A stretch of 64,000 bases of DNA, taken from positions 5,023,501 to 5,087,500 of the forward strand of contig NC_081823.1 of assembly GCF_030704535.1 (NCBI RefSeq). The letters are read 5' to 3'. The stretch's first letter is position 1; each line of letters starts with the position of its first letter. The stretch is from Vitis vinifera (lineage: Eukaryota; Streptophyta; Magnoliopsida; Vitales; Vitaceae). Shown here in pieces: positions 24,001 to 43,900 of the stretch. A model generated the notes under the pieces. It searched no databases and had not been told where the DNA came from. It was given only the letters and a program-made list of their open reading frames with translations. Position numbers and translations under genes: made by a program.

Positions 24001-25540
24001 ACCCTAAGTGGGCCAATGGTGCTCCAATGATAAGTCAACCATGGTAATAGAGACCAAGTTAAGAGTGTCGTGATAAAAAAACAAGTTTAAAACTTGTTTT
24101 AACATAATTCAATCTTCATATAAGAGAAGTATAATATGATCTCTCTTATCAGTAAGATGGGTTAAATAACATTACTTACCCTATTAATCACATTAAAGGT
24201 ATGAAATGTCTTAATAGAGGTGATAAACTTCTTTCTCGCAACTATTAGAATGGTCAACTCATGGAATGACACCATACTTTTTGGCATGCTTCATTAAATG
24301 TATAAATATTTATTGCATGTTGTTATTAATTTTAATGTCAGTTTTTTCACGTTAGATTAAAGGTGACCATTGTTATTTAATTCTTTGGTGAAATCAAGAC
24401 CACACCAACCTTTTCTTATTGGTCGAGTAGCCTACGTTTATATACTTTTAACATCTAGGTATTGAAATCATCACTCTCAAAGTTGATGGAGAATTTTACC
24501 AAAAAACTCCATTAGCACTTAGGAATTTTGAATAGTTTGAACCTTGTATTAACACTTAATGCATGTTTACTAGCATTAAGCCTCATCTCATGCTTTCTTA
24601 TGATAAAAATGCATATTGTAGGTGCTAAAGGTGATTTTCTCTACTATGACCCTTGATAAGCATGTAATCCAATTATATCTCCATAGTTTTCCATATCCCC
24701 TACGTACAAACTTTGTTTACCAACTTTTGATAGGTTGTCCTCATATTCTTCAACTTAAAGTTCATTGCCTCATACTACAACCCTCTCTTGATAGTGAATA
24801 ACTTCTTGTTATTTCGTTGTTGCATGGACATTTGGTTATTTGATGTGGAAATCCATAAAAGATAGAAATTCATGAATCTGTGATGTGTCTACCAGTTTAT
24901 TGAGGTTGGTATAGTTCATACACACCTACCATACAATGTTCTTATTGGATGTCATGAGAGTATTGACTATATCATTACTATCAATTATATAGCTTATAAA
25001 GACATTTAACTCATTGTCAACAAATGAACTCCCTAAAGCATAATTGTCCCTATTTCTTATCTTAGACTGCAAAGATCAATGGTAATAAGTAATCACAAGT
25101 CAAGTAAGCCAATTGTTGTCTTTCAATCAAGTTGCCAAAGAAATGAAGACTAAAATTTGGGTTAACAAAACAAAATTAAGTTTAAAACTATCCTTTCAGT
25201 GGGAATTCGAGCTTTTTACATAGAGATTGTAAGATATGACTTCCTTCCACATAGGTTTAGGTCACATTGCATTACTTACCTTAGTCAACTGAATTAAATA
25301 CATCCAAAAGTTAATAGAGATGATCAACATTTTTCTTGAGAACAACTGCCTCGTGGCATGCCAATATATCCCTAGTTTCACTAGATGTAGAGATGTGTAT
25401 TGCATGTTTATGAAGGTCAATGTCAACTTCCTCATGTTACCACTTGTTAGAGTCTTGCCTGCATCTTGAATTCAATGCACCATTTCTCAATAGACCACAA
25501 TATGCTTCATACTAGGCTATGACTTTGGACATTTGATGGG
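24000..25540 (-). mobile_element. faint Ty3/gypsy-like retrotransposon fossil, strongly decayed
   Basis: Around 24890-25020, the minus-strand reading faintly recalls the reverse-transcriptase region of Ty3/gypsy elements. Two stretches (about 24000-24370 and 25070-25440) also look like distant copies of each other, sharing 'cattacttacc', 'attaaa' and 'attgcatgtt' in the same order. No ends were found, breaks are numerous, and it must be old. It could be another kind of repeat. Confidence 0.28.
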
Positions 25541-27028
25541 ATGGCTATAGGATTTGTGAACGGTGATAAAAATCCTTATTTGCATTTTCCTCCCTATTCT
25601 TTTCTTTATTGCATTTTACCTTGTTACTTAATTATTATTTCTTAAAATATATATATAAAAAGTAGTTTTAATATTCTTAAAACACTTTTTCTTTTTGACT
25701 TTTGAATTGGAAGCAGTTGTTTCTTGCCTCCGCGCTTCCCCACACTCCAAACACTCCCACTAGAATTAAAATAGATGAAACAATTTGATTCTCCCCAAGC
25801 AGAACCCTAGCGACGATGAAGCTGCCAATCCCAGTCCGTTTGGAAACCAGAATTTGCTCCCTTGGCCTTATCCTCTGATTGGTTACCGAGAAAACGCAGG
25901 AAAATAAAAGAGGCAGGCTTATTTATTATTATTATTTTTTTCTTTCTTGAAGCTTCGGTTTTTCACTGTTTGTTGTCTTAGAAAATAAACCTCCATGTAT
26001 AGTGGAGCTGAGATTCAACTTTCGGAAGCTGAAACAACAGATTTTGTAGGATGCCAAAATTTCATTCTGTTTTCTTTTTCTTACGCTTTCTTAGCAACCA
26101 AACAGAGGTCGAGGAATCTGGGGGAAGCAGAAGAGAATTTGAAGTGAATTCTTGGGACATGATTTTTTCCAATCTGGCTCATATTCTATTATGCGCATTT
26201 TCTTTGTGTGCTCTCTCTGTTTGAATTGAATCTCTAATGTAGGATTGAATGTTCAATTTTGATAACCTATTTTAGTATAAACTGATGACATACCCATATT
26301 ATGTTTGTATTCATTTCAGATCCAATCATGATATTTACATATGATTTTATGTCATAGGGAAAGGTACTTGCTATTATGGAAGCCAGAAAATTGGAACGTT
26401 AGAAAAATTACTGTTACTTCTGTTTCAAATCCTTCCTCATCTTTGGGGTTCTGATTGTTTTCTTTGAATAAATGCGTATAGGTGTTCAATTTTGCCGCTT
26501 GAATTAGCCATTAGAAGTATATGAGCATATTATTTGTTTATTAGAGAGCTTGTACAGCATCATATTTAGCTTTTGATTCTGCAAGTACTTCATAAACCTC
26601 AAGCTTTGTAGTTTCCAAATTGCTTTATGTTGAGAAAGACCTTTGTATTCATTTCTTTTCAGGCTAATGTAGTTTTCTATTTTTGGATTAAATCAAGTCA
26701 TTTTCTACCTCCCTGAGTCCTGGTTTCATCAATTTGCTGCTTTGATGTTTTTCTTTGATTGTCTTTGGTGTTTCTTTCATCCCTTGTTTCTCTTTGAATG
26801 GACAGTTAAGACTTTGGATTATTTTCCCTTTTAGAATCATGAATCAGGTTTACATTTGCTTTCAATGAATTGGAATTATATCATCGCAGAAAAGAAAGGG
26901 AAGAATGCTTCATGAACCCACATCTTAATGGTTATTTTTCACCAAATTTTTTTTTTCTTCTAAAAAATTATTTTAAATTTCATTATGGGGTACAACATGA
27001 GCTTGTTTTAGTTTCTTCAAGCTAGATT
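25541..27028. other. intergenic DNA between CMT1 and the beta-glucosidase
   Basis: Mixed-composition sequence. At 25700-25900 there is a leader-like GC-richer patch with a 20-codon frame starting at 25815, not recognised. Copies of the AACCAAACAGAG-type motif lie near 25880 and 26095. No gene was supported. Confidence 0.35.
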
Positions 27029-30004
<2,976 letters not shown>

Positions 30005-31110
30005 GGTGAGGTTTCTAGACCATGAACAATGGGTTTGTTTTAGATTGCTGTGCGGGAGATTTTAAACTAAACTGAATTTGTGTTATTATCTTAAATGTGA
30101 AGTTGAAGAAAATATGGTTGAAGAAGAAATTTTAAACAGCAAGTCTGGGTTTTCTCTTGTGGTAGAAGGTGAGTTCAGGGATAAGCTTGGAGATTGTTGG
30201 CAGTCAAGGAGAACCTGCAGAGGAAGTCTTGGTGCTTAGAGACAAAGCTTGTAGGGAAGGCATTTGAATAAAAAGTTCCAAAATGGGTTAACTTAAACCT
30301 TGAGTGTAGCAACATTTCGTATCAACTTCAAGTTTTGTTGGGTAGGGTAGTAGGCAGCCAGCGTAAAATATAAGTCTCAATCCTGAAAAGGGTTAAGCTT
30401 TCAGATTGAGTTCAATGACGAAAAAAAGATTATGTAAAGGATGAGCGAATGACTTGTCGGGAAGGCATGAGTTTCATTTGTCAAAGATGAAAACGAAGTC
30501 CAAATGTGATGGCAGCCTTGAGAGATTACTTTTAGATACTCCATTAAGTTATGGTCCTATGTAGTAGTCTTTGCTTTTTACATAGGATGGCCCATCTAGG
30601 TCACTTTTCTATACAAGTCACCGCATGGCCCATTGCTTGTGCCAAATCACTAGCGTTTGGCACGTGGAAACAGGAATGAAAATAGGACGAAAATGAAAAT
30701 TAATCGTAATCTACATAGAAGATAGGAATCAAAATTTGAGTGACACTGATGTTTAGTTTTCATTCTTACACTCAATGCCTAGCAATTTATACTATTAGTT
30801 AGGTTAATTGATAATTTATTAATTTAATAGGATATTAAAGTCTTGTTTAGGAAAATTAATGAGGTATTATGACTTTGTTATTTTCCCCATTTATTGGCCC
30901 ACGTACAAGTTTTTAATTTGTGGGCCTCACATGCTTATTTAAAAAGAAGACTACACGTAAAGTAACGTGTTCCATTGATCATTCAACAACCATTTTGGAT
31001 AATAAATGAAAGTTATGGCCTATGATTGCATTTGTATTGAGCACATTCAACTCACATTTTTCATTTTTTCTTTGTGGTACATGTATAAATAGGGAGGATA
31101 ATGAGGTGAG
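30005..31110. other. upstream region of the beta-glucosidase
   Basis: The first few hundred bases presumably hold the promoter. A GCACGTGG G-box-like word occurs at about 30660. No gene was recognised. Confidence 0.35.
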
Positions 31111-31545
31111 TTTTTTTGGGTATTTATCTCATTTCACCCAGGTTTGTTTTGGAAATATGTAAACGGGTTTGAGATGGGTTCGGGTTTTATTTTATTTTAC
31201 TTGTCTCAATTATATATAATATTAAATAAGAATTAATTTTAATTGATTTTTTTTGTTAAATTTTCAACTTTTTTTTAACATATATAAAATATTATTTTTT
31301 AGAAAAATAAATTATAAATATCTCTAATGTTTATTTATTTATAAATTATATTTATTTTTAATACCATTTAAAATTTTATCAATAAAAAATGGGAAAAAAA
31401 GGCTAAAAAGATAGAAAAAAATATAAAAAGATTAAACGGGCATGGCTGGGTAAGGAAGATATTAAATTTGTTTTTTTAGTTAAAGATGGGTTGGTCACCC
31501 ATCCCAAATCTGTTCATTGTCATTCTTATGAACAATGCCCATAAA
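31110..31545. mobile_element. AT-rich miniature element (family copy 1)
   Basis: GC-richer termini ('gtttgagatgggttcggg' at the left and 'aaacgggcatggctgggta' then 'gggttggtcacccatccc' at the right) flank an AT-rich core. The core word order ('aaattataaat', 'atttatttataaatta', 'aaaaagattaaacggg') recurs at 32590-32910 and, inverted, at 49.3-50.2 kb. The shape fits a non-autonomous hAT-type element. Ends and target duplication were not resolved. Confidence 0.4.
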
Positions 31546-32590
31546 TAGAAAATGAAAACGTACCTCCAACCATTATAGTTGCAATTACCATATTTATGTT
31601 TATGGTGTCCTACCAAAATTATATTAAAAAGTTTATGAAAATATTATTTTTTTTAAAAATGGGAGTTATTTTTTGAAGTTGGCCAAAGAAGTGTCTTCAA
31701 AAAGTTTGATAAAACAAATTCTACCTTTTTTTTTTTTTCTTTTTTTTTTTTTTAATTATTATCAATTATTTCTCATTTCACCTCATGTACGATTATGTTC
31801 CAAACCTTTGAAAAAGCAACTCTTCCTCTTTGTAATTTTTGATTGACATTATCATTCTTAAAAAAAATGCAATGTTAATATTCATATTTACAAAAAATTA
31901 TCATTAAATTATTGATTCATGTTGTAGATTGTTTTCCACAACCCATACTGTTTATTACCATTATTTATATTAATTCCTTATTATCCTAACTTAAGTTAAG
32001 AATTATACCATATGTTTGATAATGAGCATGAATATTATTTCTTAAAAAAAATAAAAAAATGAGAAACTCATGAAATTTGTACATTATGTTTTCAAATCAT
32101 ATAAGCACTTAAAATAATCATAATTTACAATCTACAAATCAAATACTATTATTTTTCAAAATAAACATGTTTTTAAAAGTTTAATTTAATTTTTACATTA
32201 AATCTGTCTTTTGAATTCACTTTTTACATTGAACTCGTTCATCATAAGTTCACCTTTTATATATATATATATATGTTAACTCATTTTTTAAAGTTGAGTT
32301 AGATGTGAAATTCTAAAATTATGATATTTTTAAAATTATTTTTATCATTTTAAGACGTAATTACATTAATTTTTTATGTCAAAATTATGCTTATTTCGGT
32401 ATAAGTGTAGGTTTATGTTAGAAAAAGAATCACTGTTACCATATAAATATATAATATCCCAACCCTCTACAAAAAACTAAGAATGGTATGGGAAGGTGGT
32501 TTGGGCATCTCTTTCTAGCCCCTAACGGGAAAAGTTTGAGATAAGAATATATGGGATCAAGGCATATTTGAAAAAAATTTTAAAACATGA
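31546..32590. other. AT-rich intergenic DNA, nothing recognised
   Basis: T- and A-rich low-complexity sequence, including long T runs near 31725-31750 and a short (TA)n at about 32259-32274. No gene was seen. Confidence 0.4.
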
Positions 32591-32910
32591 TACCGGAATA
32601 GGTTCATATATCTAATGTTTACTAAAAAATTACTTTTTAGTCAATTTATGTTTCATTTTTAATTTTTTTATGATGTATATAATATTACTTTTCATAAAAA
32701 CAAATTATAAATATTTTTAATATTTATTTATTTATAAATTATGTTATATTTTTAATAAAATTTAAAAATTTTAAAAATAAAAGAAAAAATAATTAAAATT
32801 TATGAAAAATTAAACTGGGTTAGATGGAACGGGTATATGAATTTTGTGTTTTCATATTGTCTTGTTTTATTTTTTTTCTTTGATAATAAATAGGATGATA
32901 TTGGGATGAC
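32590..32910. mobile_element. AT-rich miniature element (family copy 2, partial)
   Basis: Shares with 31110-31545 the ordered words 'ataatattac', 'aaattataaatattt', 'atttatttataaatta' and 'aaaattaaactgggtta'. The left end is not clear. It abuts the hAT-type element that follows. Confidence 0.38.
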
Positions 32911-32914
32911 TCAT

Positions 32915-33832
32915 TAGGGCTGTCCATTAGACTGAGCTACCCATTTTGGCCCGTGGCCAAACACGCTAAAGGTTAGGTTGGGTCGACACTACCCAATTAC
33001 TATAATGGGCCAAGTCGGCACGACCCAAAGGAGAGGGTTGTGTTGGGTCTAAAGAGACAGTCTACCATGTCTACTTCACCTTTCTAAATATCTTTTTTTT
33101 TTTTTAATTTTTTATTACATGTCAAATATTGATAATATTCATTTTAATAATTATATAATAGTTAGTTTTAGGGATAAAAAAGTAAATCAATAACTTTACT
33201 TTTTTTTTTTAATTGATGCCAAATGTTTATATTATATTTCTTAATAATTATATAACGACTAGTTTAAAAGATAAATAAATTAATCACTCCCTATTAATAT
33301 TTTCTATGTTAAATATCTATAACACTTCCTCTAACAACTAGGTTAGTTTTAGAGGTAAATAAGTAAATGACTTATTATTTTTTTTATATTTTATTTCTTT
33401 TTATATTCTATTATTTTAAATTTATTGTTATTTTGATAAAAAATAATTTTTGTACTATTTTTAAAAATAAAAAATTAACATTTTTATAAATTTTACAATT
33501 ACAAACTCAATAAATATAAATATAAAAAATAAAAAAGTATTTAAAGTAATAAAAAGAAATTTTATTTAATAATAAAAAAATTTAAGACAAAATTACTTAA
33601 AAAATCAAATTAAAAATTTTAAGAAAGTGAGTGGCACATGAATCATAGGCCGCCCGCCCGATACAACATAATAAGGCACGATTGGGCCACATGCTTATGG
33701 GTTACGTTGAGTCACTTATTTGATTTGCATGGGTCAACCCGGTTCGACACGATTTTTAAGTGGGCCGTGTCTGCCCAGCACTTTAGCCTGTAATGGCCCG
33801 CTAGGCATAGGGCCGTGCCGTGGACAGCTCTA
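32915..33832. mobile_element. non-autonomous hAT-type element, about 0.9 kb
   Basis: The left end is 'tagggctgtcca' (32915-32926) and the right end 'tggacagctcta' (33821-33832). These are inverted repeats matching at 11 of 12 positions, and TAGRGCTGTCCA is a familiar plant hAT terminus. Subterminal DNA carries 'ggcccgtgg', 'gggccgtgccg' and similar GGGCC words, while the core is AT-rich with no transposase. The 8-bp target duplication is not clear in the flanks, so it is probably old. The right end is about 290 bases before the RPL8 start codon. Confidence 0.8.
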
Positions 33833-37182
<3,350 letters not shown>

Positions 37183-37995
37183 AGAGATTTTGAAACATCT
37201 GGCAATTTTCTTGTTTTCTTCTCTGTTTTTGTTTTCTTTTGGTCACATTGGCAGTACTGCAGTGATGGGTATACTCAAGTGGCATTTTTTTGGGACTAAG
37301 TTTTGTTTCCAAGATGTCTTTTTTCTTGAAGAATCACTTGGTTATCATGATTGTTTTAGTCGAACTAGTCTCATGGTATTGTGTGAGGGGCCTTTGATGG
37401 GTCATTTTCTGGTATTAATGCTAATTATTCATCAATAATGAGTATCAATCACTCGTTCAGGGATGCTTGGAATTGGGTATAGTCTTGTGGTTTCAACCAC
37501 GAATTTTGCAAGCACCTGATGTTTTCCTACAAACCAAACATCCCATTAAACTTTGTTTTAATGAATTATTTCTGGTGTCGTACTAAAAAGTGGTAATAAA
37601 AAGTGCTAAATTTACGGATAATCATCCATAAAAAATTCCATTTATGTCAAAATTACACATTCCATTCAATTGATTGGAGTCCAAAACCAATCATTTTTCA
37701 TAATTAAAATGCTTGGGTCCTTCTATTAGAGATTTGGGTTGGGCTTGAACAGAACTTTGATTTGGGCCTGGACGGAACCCTGTACCTGCACCATCCACAG
37801 CCCATACCCCCATAGGAAAGGGCCCTTTTGTCAACATAATCTCTAACCCTACTTGTCAAAATATGAGGGTATTGTGGTAATTACGCTATCTTCTCTCTCT
37901 AGAAATAAAAACCGAGGATTGTTATTGTCGTGCGACTCGTGCCCGAGATTACGAAGATTGAGAGAGAGTGTTAAACCCCCGAACCAAACCCCAAA
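37183..37995. other. RPL8 3' flank and ORRM2 promoter
   Basis: About 810 bases separating two head-to-tail genes. The first part should be RPL8 3' UTR. A TATA-like 'agaaataaaaacc' sits near 37902-37914, some 90 bases before the ORRM2 start codon. Confidence 0.45.
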
Positions 37996-40900
37996 ATGGC
38001 GATGAGAGCAGCGGCGGCGGCCCCTCGCAGCTTGAGGCGGCTATTCTCAACCTCCACCTTCATTCCTCCGCCGATCACTGCGGCCACTCCTGCCACTCCT
38101 CCGGCTGAGCCCTCCACCAATCTTTTCGTCTCTGGTATCACCTCAAATCTATCCTTTGTTTTATTTTTCCTACTTTTTTGTCATTGGTCTTGCATTTCGG
38201 TGAAATACATCTATGCCTTGTCTGATTTCCGAGAAAATTTAGAAAATGGATAAACTTTAAACTCAAACTTGGGTTTTCAGTAAACAAAAACACCGCTTAG
38301 TAGTTATTCGGTTGAGTTGTTTTTTTTCCTTTTGATTTTGGCTTTTGGGTTTCGGTTGTAGGGTTTAGGGTTTAACCGAATATTAAATTTATTTGTTATT
38401 TCTTCTGTTACTTCAGATACGAATAAGAAAATGGTGGTTTCGTTCCTCTTATTAGATTTTGGCATCTCATTTTTTTCTTCTACCTTTGGAGTTCTATAGT
38501 TTTGATTCGTTATTTCGTTGTGCTGAAATGAGTTCTTCGTTTATGGTACAAAAGATGTGTAAAGGTCTTTGTGGAGCATCTTCTGGTGTTGATCTCGAGC
38601 TCAGTTTGTTTTCAATTGTCTTTTCGTTATTCCAGAACACTAGAGGAATATGTGAAAATGATGAAGGGCAAACTAATTTATTTATTTATTCATTCCTTTT
38701 TTTTATGGGGCTGGCAGCTTGAGTCCTATAGCAAACTTACTACAAAATGACAAATATAGAAGAAACAAGGAAACTTTTGGATTTTGAATCATGGAAACAG
38801 TGATGTGTTGCAACCAGGAAATATGTGGAGTCAAACGACTTTAACTTTGATTGTATTCCTTAGTCCAGTGGACGAGTACCTGCACCTGCAAAACAGAAGA
38901 AAACTCTATGAGGAAGGAGCTTTCTGGGATAAAAAATACTTAGTATAAAAAGCACACAATCACCTTATAGTTGGTGGCTTTAATTATAACCCATGGGTTA
39001 TTAGGATAGTAATGCATATTAGGTTATTATTGTTTTAAATATTTATTGGTAAAATCTGTTGTTAAAATCAAAACTTAACTATTTGATATCATCTTTATAT
39101 TTTTTGTTATTTGATTAGCTAGTAGTAATGCTCCCTCATTTTTTTTTTTATAGGTAGGTTTTTGTCCCCATTGGGAATTGAACCTCATACAAACTCTCCC
39201 GACCTTTTGCCACTTTGGTGCTTGTAGTGATGTCCTTCATAACACCCTTTTGATATATTTTCTTGAAGTGTTTTAGTTTCAAAAAAGGGAAAATTTAATG
39301 TGAGTTTGACTATTCTAACTAAGAGGCTCACATCAAAGAGTTAGGAGTCATGCTGTATAACGAGGCTAGTGCCATTCAAACTTACCACGAGGCTGGAGCT
39401 ATTGAGGCTTGCCATGAAGTTGTTCCATTAAGGCTTGCTCCTTGGTTTTAATTTGCCATCAAATAAGAGTCACCCACTTGCTATGATAGAAAAATCTAAA
39501 AAATGTTTTTTTTTTTTTTTATAAATTTTTTTATTTTATATATAAATAGGAATATGAGTCCTTTCATAAAGGAGTTTAGAGTCTTTAGACTAAAACAATT
39601 TTCATGGTACCAAATAGTTCTTTCATAGAAATATTTTAGATAAAGATTTTTTATAAAGGAAAAAATAAAATGCAATAAATCTAAAACTTTTTTTATTTTT
39701 TTATTTTTATGGGTAAAGCAAGAGAAATTTATAAAAGGAAACGTCTATAGAGTGCCCCAACATACACATGAAGCCTGTAATAAACGCTTAAAGGCAACAC
39801 CAAAAGAATAGAAGGGCAACACAAAACAACACCCCCCAATAAGAGCCCAACCAATCAACAAAATCTATTAAAGATGAAGGACCAAAATCTATAAACAACT
39901 TAAACTATGACTTGTCAAAAAAAAAAAAAAAAAAAAAAAAACTTAGACTATGCCTAGAGATTACAAAGAAAAGAGTGTTTTGGCCCTTGAAAAGAATGCT
40001 TCTCATTTTTAGACAATCTACTGTTCCTTTTCTTCAAAATTGTCTAAAAGTTGCATAATGGAGCAACGACACACATTTTTCCTTTCAAACAGCTTATGAG
40101 ATGATGACGATATAAAAAATTTCTATCTTTACCATTGCACTTATAACATTATAAGGGAAACTTGATGCCTATAGATGAGACCAATGGTTGGAAGTAGTGA
40201 AAGGAAATGTTGTTAGGTTCCGTAAATATTTTTTGGTTTCTACAATTGGTGCTGAATCTGGGAATCAAGTTCTCTTATTATGTCAAACTACAATGGTAAA
40301 AACATAGATCTTTTATGAGTTCCTTTATTATGTTAGAATTGCAATTATCTCTTAAATTCCTAGATTTGTTAAATTTTGTTTATTTCTTTATGATAAAAAT
40401 TCTTTATTTAATTTTTTTTTTTTTTTATGAAAAACGTTCTTTGTTATTGTGAATTTTTCTTCTCATCTACTATCCCTTTTTTATTTTTTTATTTTTAATG
40501 AAAGGGTCTCATATTCCTATAATTTTTTTTTTGCCATTTTAAGCATATTTTATTTTATTTTTTATTAGAAGAGCAAGTGAGTGTCTCTTCTTTGAAAGAA
40601 AGTTAAAAGCAAAGTGCATAGCTTCAATTGTAGTGGTCTCATTACAAACTTTAATGACAATATTCTCATGACAAGCTTCAGTAATAGTAGCCTTATGGCA
40701 AGCCTCCATGGCACCATCCTCATGGCAAAGCGAGGCTTCAAGGTCTTTGATACAAGTCCTATTTAGAGTGGTTACACTCGTATGGAGTTTCTCACTTTCT
40801 AAAGCCCAAAAAGTGTGAAAATGAGTGGTTATGTATCAAATATTGATGTTTTGATTTCCAATTTAAGATCATACCAACAAATATTTAAAATAATAATAGC

Positions 40901-43900
40901 CTAATATCCATCATCCGAAAATTATTATCCTAATAACAACATCCTAATCTCTATCATTTAGAGATTATTATCCATCATTTGTAAATTATTATCCTAATAC
41001 TGATGTTAGCTATAGATGAAACGACTAAAGGAAAGGTTTGGAACAATGTTGTTAAAAGCAAAAGGCAAAGTCAAGGTGATAGGACTCCTTTTAGCCTGAG
41101 GAAGGTGAAAAACAAGGTGGTAGCCCAAGTATAGTAAGACAATAAAGAGTACACATATATTTACCTATTTAGTACTTCATCAATGCAAACATCATCTTCA
41201 ACAGTCAACACTATTAAATTTTCCATCGTCATGGTATCTTATAAAATTAGCAAAGTGGTAGTAATTATTCAAAGTATTAAACATTATGCCCCACATTGGA
41301 AGAAACATCATATTATTAAGAGAAATTTATTTTGTCCAAATGCATATTCTAATTTTTCTAACATCCAAAAATCAAAATAGAAAACAAATTAAGAGAATGA
41401 ACAACTTAGAAAAGCTTTAGGCATCATCATCATAGTCATAATTGAAATTAAAATTGTCATCACTTCCATCAAGATTAGATTGATAGCCCTTTATCTCATT
41501 ATCACTATGATAAAAAATAACTTGTATACTCTATTTTAATCTAATCTTAGATTGAGTTGTACTACAATCTAAGTATGTTTAACCTTAGTCCAAGGTCAAA
41601 GGCGGTCTCCTCTACACCTTAAACCCTATCCCCAAGGCGATTGCCTAGGCGTTGCCTCTTTGAAGCCCGCTTGGCTTGGGTCTTTAAGAGGCGACTTTTA
41701 CTCTTGGTGGTTTAGGCAACCCTAATGATCACCTTTGATAACACAAGTTTGGAGGATGCACTTTTTATACTAAGAACTTCTCATCCTACGAAAGTCTTCA
41801 CTGACATGAGCATTGGAGGATTTTTTATGTTTTGCAGGTGGTCCTCCATAATTTGGATTGCCCTGCATGAATTGAAAAGAATATAAATAAATGTTGTTTG
41901 GTTCCACATATTTTCTTGGTTCCAACATGATGTATTAGTAGCAAGTCAATATATAGTCCCTCCCAAGCAACCTGGAGCTATGGGAAGGAGGCTGCCTAAA
42001 GATATTATTAGGTGTTGAGGGTTTTAGGCCAAAATTTGCATGAGAACTTTGCAGGCATTCTGTTTCTGGAAATTGTGAGAGACCTTGCACTTGCACATCC
42101 AGTTCATCTTCTGTTCACCTGTTTTCCATGACTAGGGTCCAGCTCTGTTTGAGTTGAGCAGGCAAGTGATCCTTGTGGCATCTGTTTCACAAACAACCAT
42201 CTCCTAACCTTGTTCCTAAACTAAGGTTAGTCCTTGCCCCACAGCTACAATCCCATAACCTCATAAAGATAATCAAGTTAACTGAAACACTCACCAGCCA
42301 TCTACCTTGATCAAGGTTAATCCCCCTGAGGGGGCTTCACCTAGGTCACTTCTGGTGCATCCAGCATCCTGTGGCTTGAGCCATCCAACTTATAGGCTAC
42401 CCTAAGTAATTTCCCCAAGGTCTGGAAAAGAATTCATGGGTTGCTCCTCCTGAGTTGCACCCTTTATTTCCCAACAGTAGGTTAAGATAAAAGTTGGGCC
42501 CATGGGCTGCTCCTGTGGAGTTGGTGTACACATACTTTGTAAGTATCTTAAAGAATAAGTTGGAGGAGTCTGGGTGTCAATAAGTTGAGAGTTATTTGTA
42601 TTGAGAGAGAGAGGGGATTGTACAAAGGGATTTTAGGACCATGGTTTATCTTTTCAAGTTATCTTACTTGGTTCCCCTGCTTCTTTTTATTTGTTTTCTT
42701 TTATTTAGGTTTTTTTCTGAATGTTGAAATTCAGTCTTGTTTTCTTTGAATGAAGTTTTTGTATTGGGAGAGGGAGGAGAGATTATACAAAGGGATTTTA
42801 GGACCATGGTTTATCTTTTCAAGTTATCTTACTTGGTTCCCCTGCTTCTTTTTATTTGTTTTCTTTTGTTTAGGTTTTTGCTGAATATTGAATGGTTTCT
42901 CTGAATGAAGTTTTTGTTTCTGGTTGTATTTTGGTCTTTGATATGCATGATGTTTTGTTTTCATGAATCTAATTTGATCCTTCATTTTGAATATAGGTTT
43001 CATAGTATTTCTTAAGTCACTGTTATTTGATAATATTCTACTCATGATGTATTTACAGGGCTTAGCAAGCGCACTACTTCAGAAGGGCTTCATGAAGCAT
43101 TTTCAAAGTTTGGTCAAGTGGTCAATGGTTTGTTCTTCTACAAGAGTTCTTCAGAGTTCAGACAACTATGTCTGAATTACTTATCACTGGTTTTTTGTGG
43201 TTTTGTAGCTAGAGTAGTGACTGATCGTGTATCAGGATATTCCAAGGGGTTTGGTTTTGTGAGATATGTTTCCTTAGAAGATGCCGCTGAAGGTATAAAG
43301 GGCATGGATGGCAAGGTGAGCTGACATTCACATTGGTCTCTTTATTTCCATTTCATTTAAAGGTTAGGAGAAATTGATCCAATTACATTCTAAACTTAGG
43401 ATGACATGATATTCCACTCTCTCATCATAACAAATTTGATTTGATAACCATGAAACAGATGTAGTAGTAGCTTGAATGATGTAGAAAACTCTCTCTCTGG
43501 CTCTTTGTATAACGTGTGTGTATATATATACATATATCATGTGTCTTTTGTATAATCGATTTCATCTGTCAAATTAGATTTGAAATGATCAAAATTAGTC
43601 TAAAGAAACTAAGATCTATTCAAAGAATTAATGTTAAAAATTAATTCTGAAATGCTATAACAGTAAATCAATCATGCAAAAATGCAAAAGGAGGCAAGAT
43701 ATAGTGTGGAAACCCTGAAATTTTACGGCCAAAGACCTTTGTGGATCAATGGTGTGAATCAAATCAACTGTAAATTAAACTTTGAAGCCTTGCAGGTTAC
43801 TATCCAAGAGATTTGGGATCCAATGCTGGTTTCTGGCTTGGTCTTTCATGTAACACCTTGCTTGAATCCACATGCGCCTGAAACCTTCTGGATTGCTTTG

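Noticed and set aside
25815-25877. 20-codon frame starting MKLPIPVR in a leader-like patch
   Set aside because: Too short and unrecognised. No downstream exon could be matched, so no gene is called.
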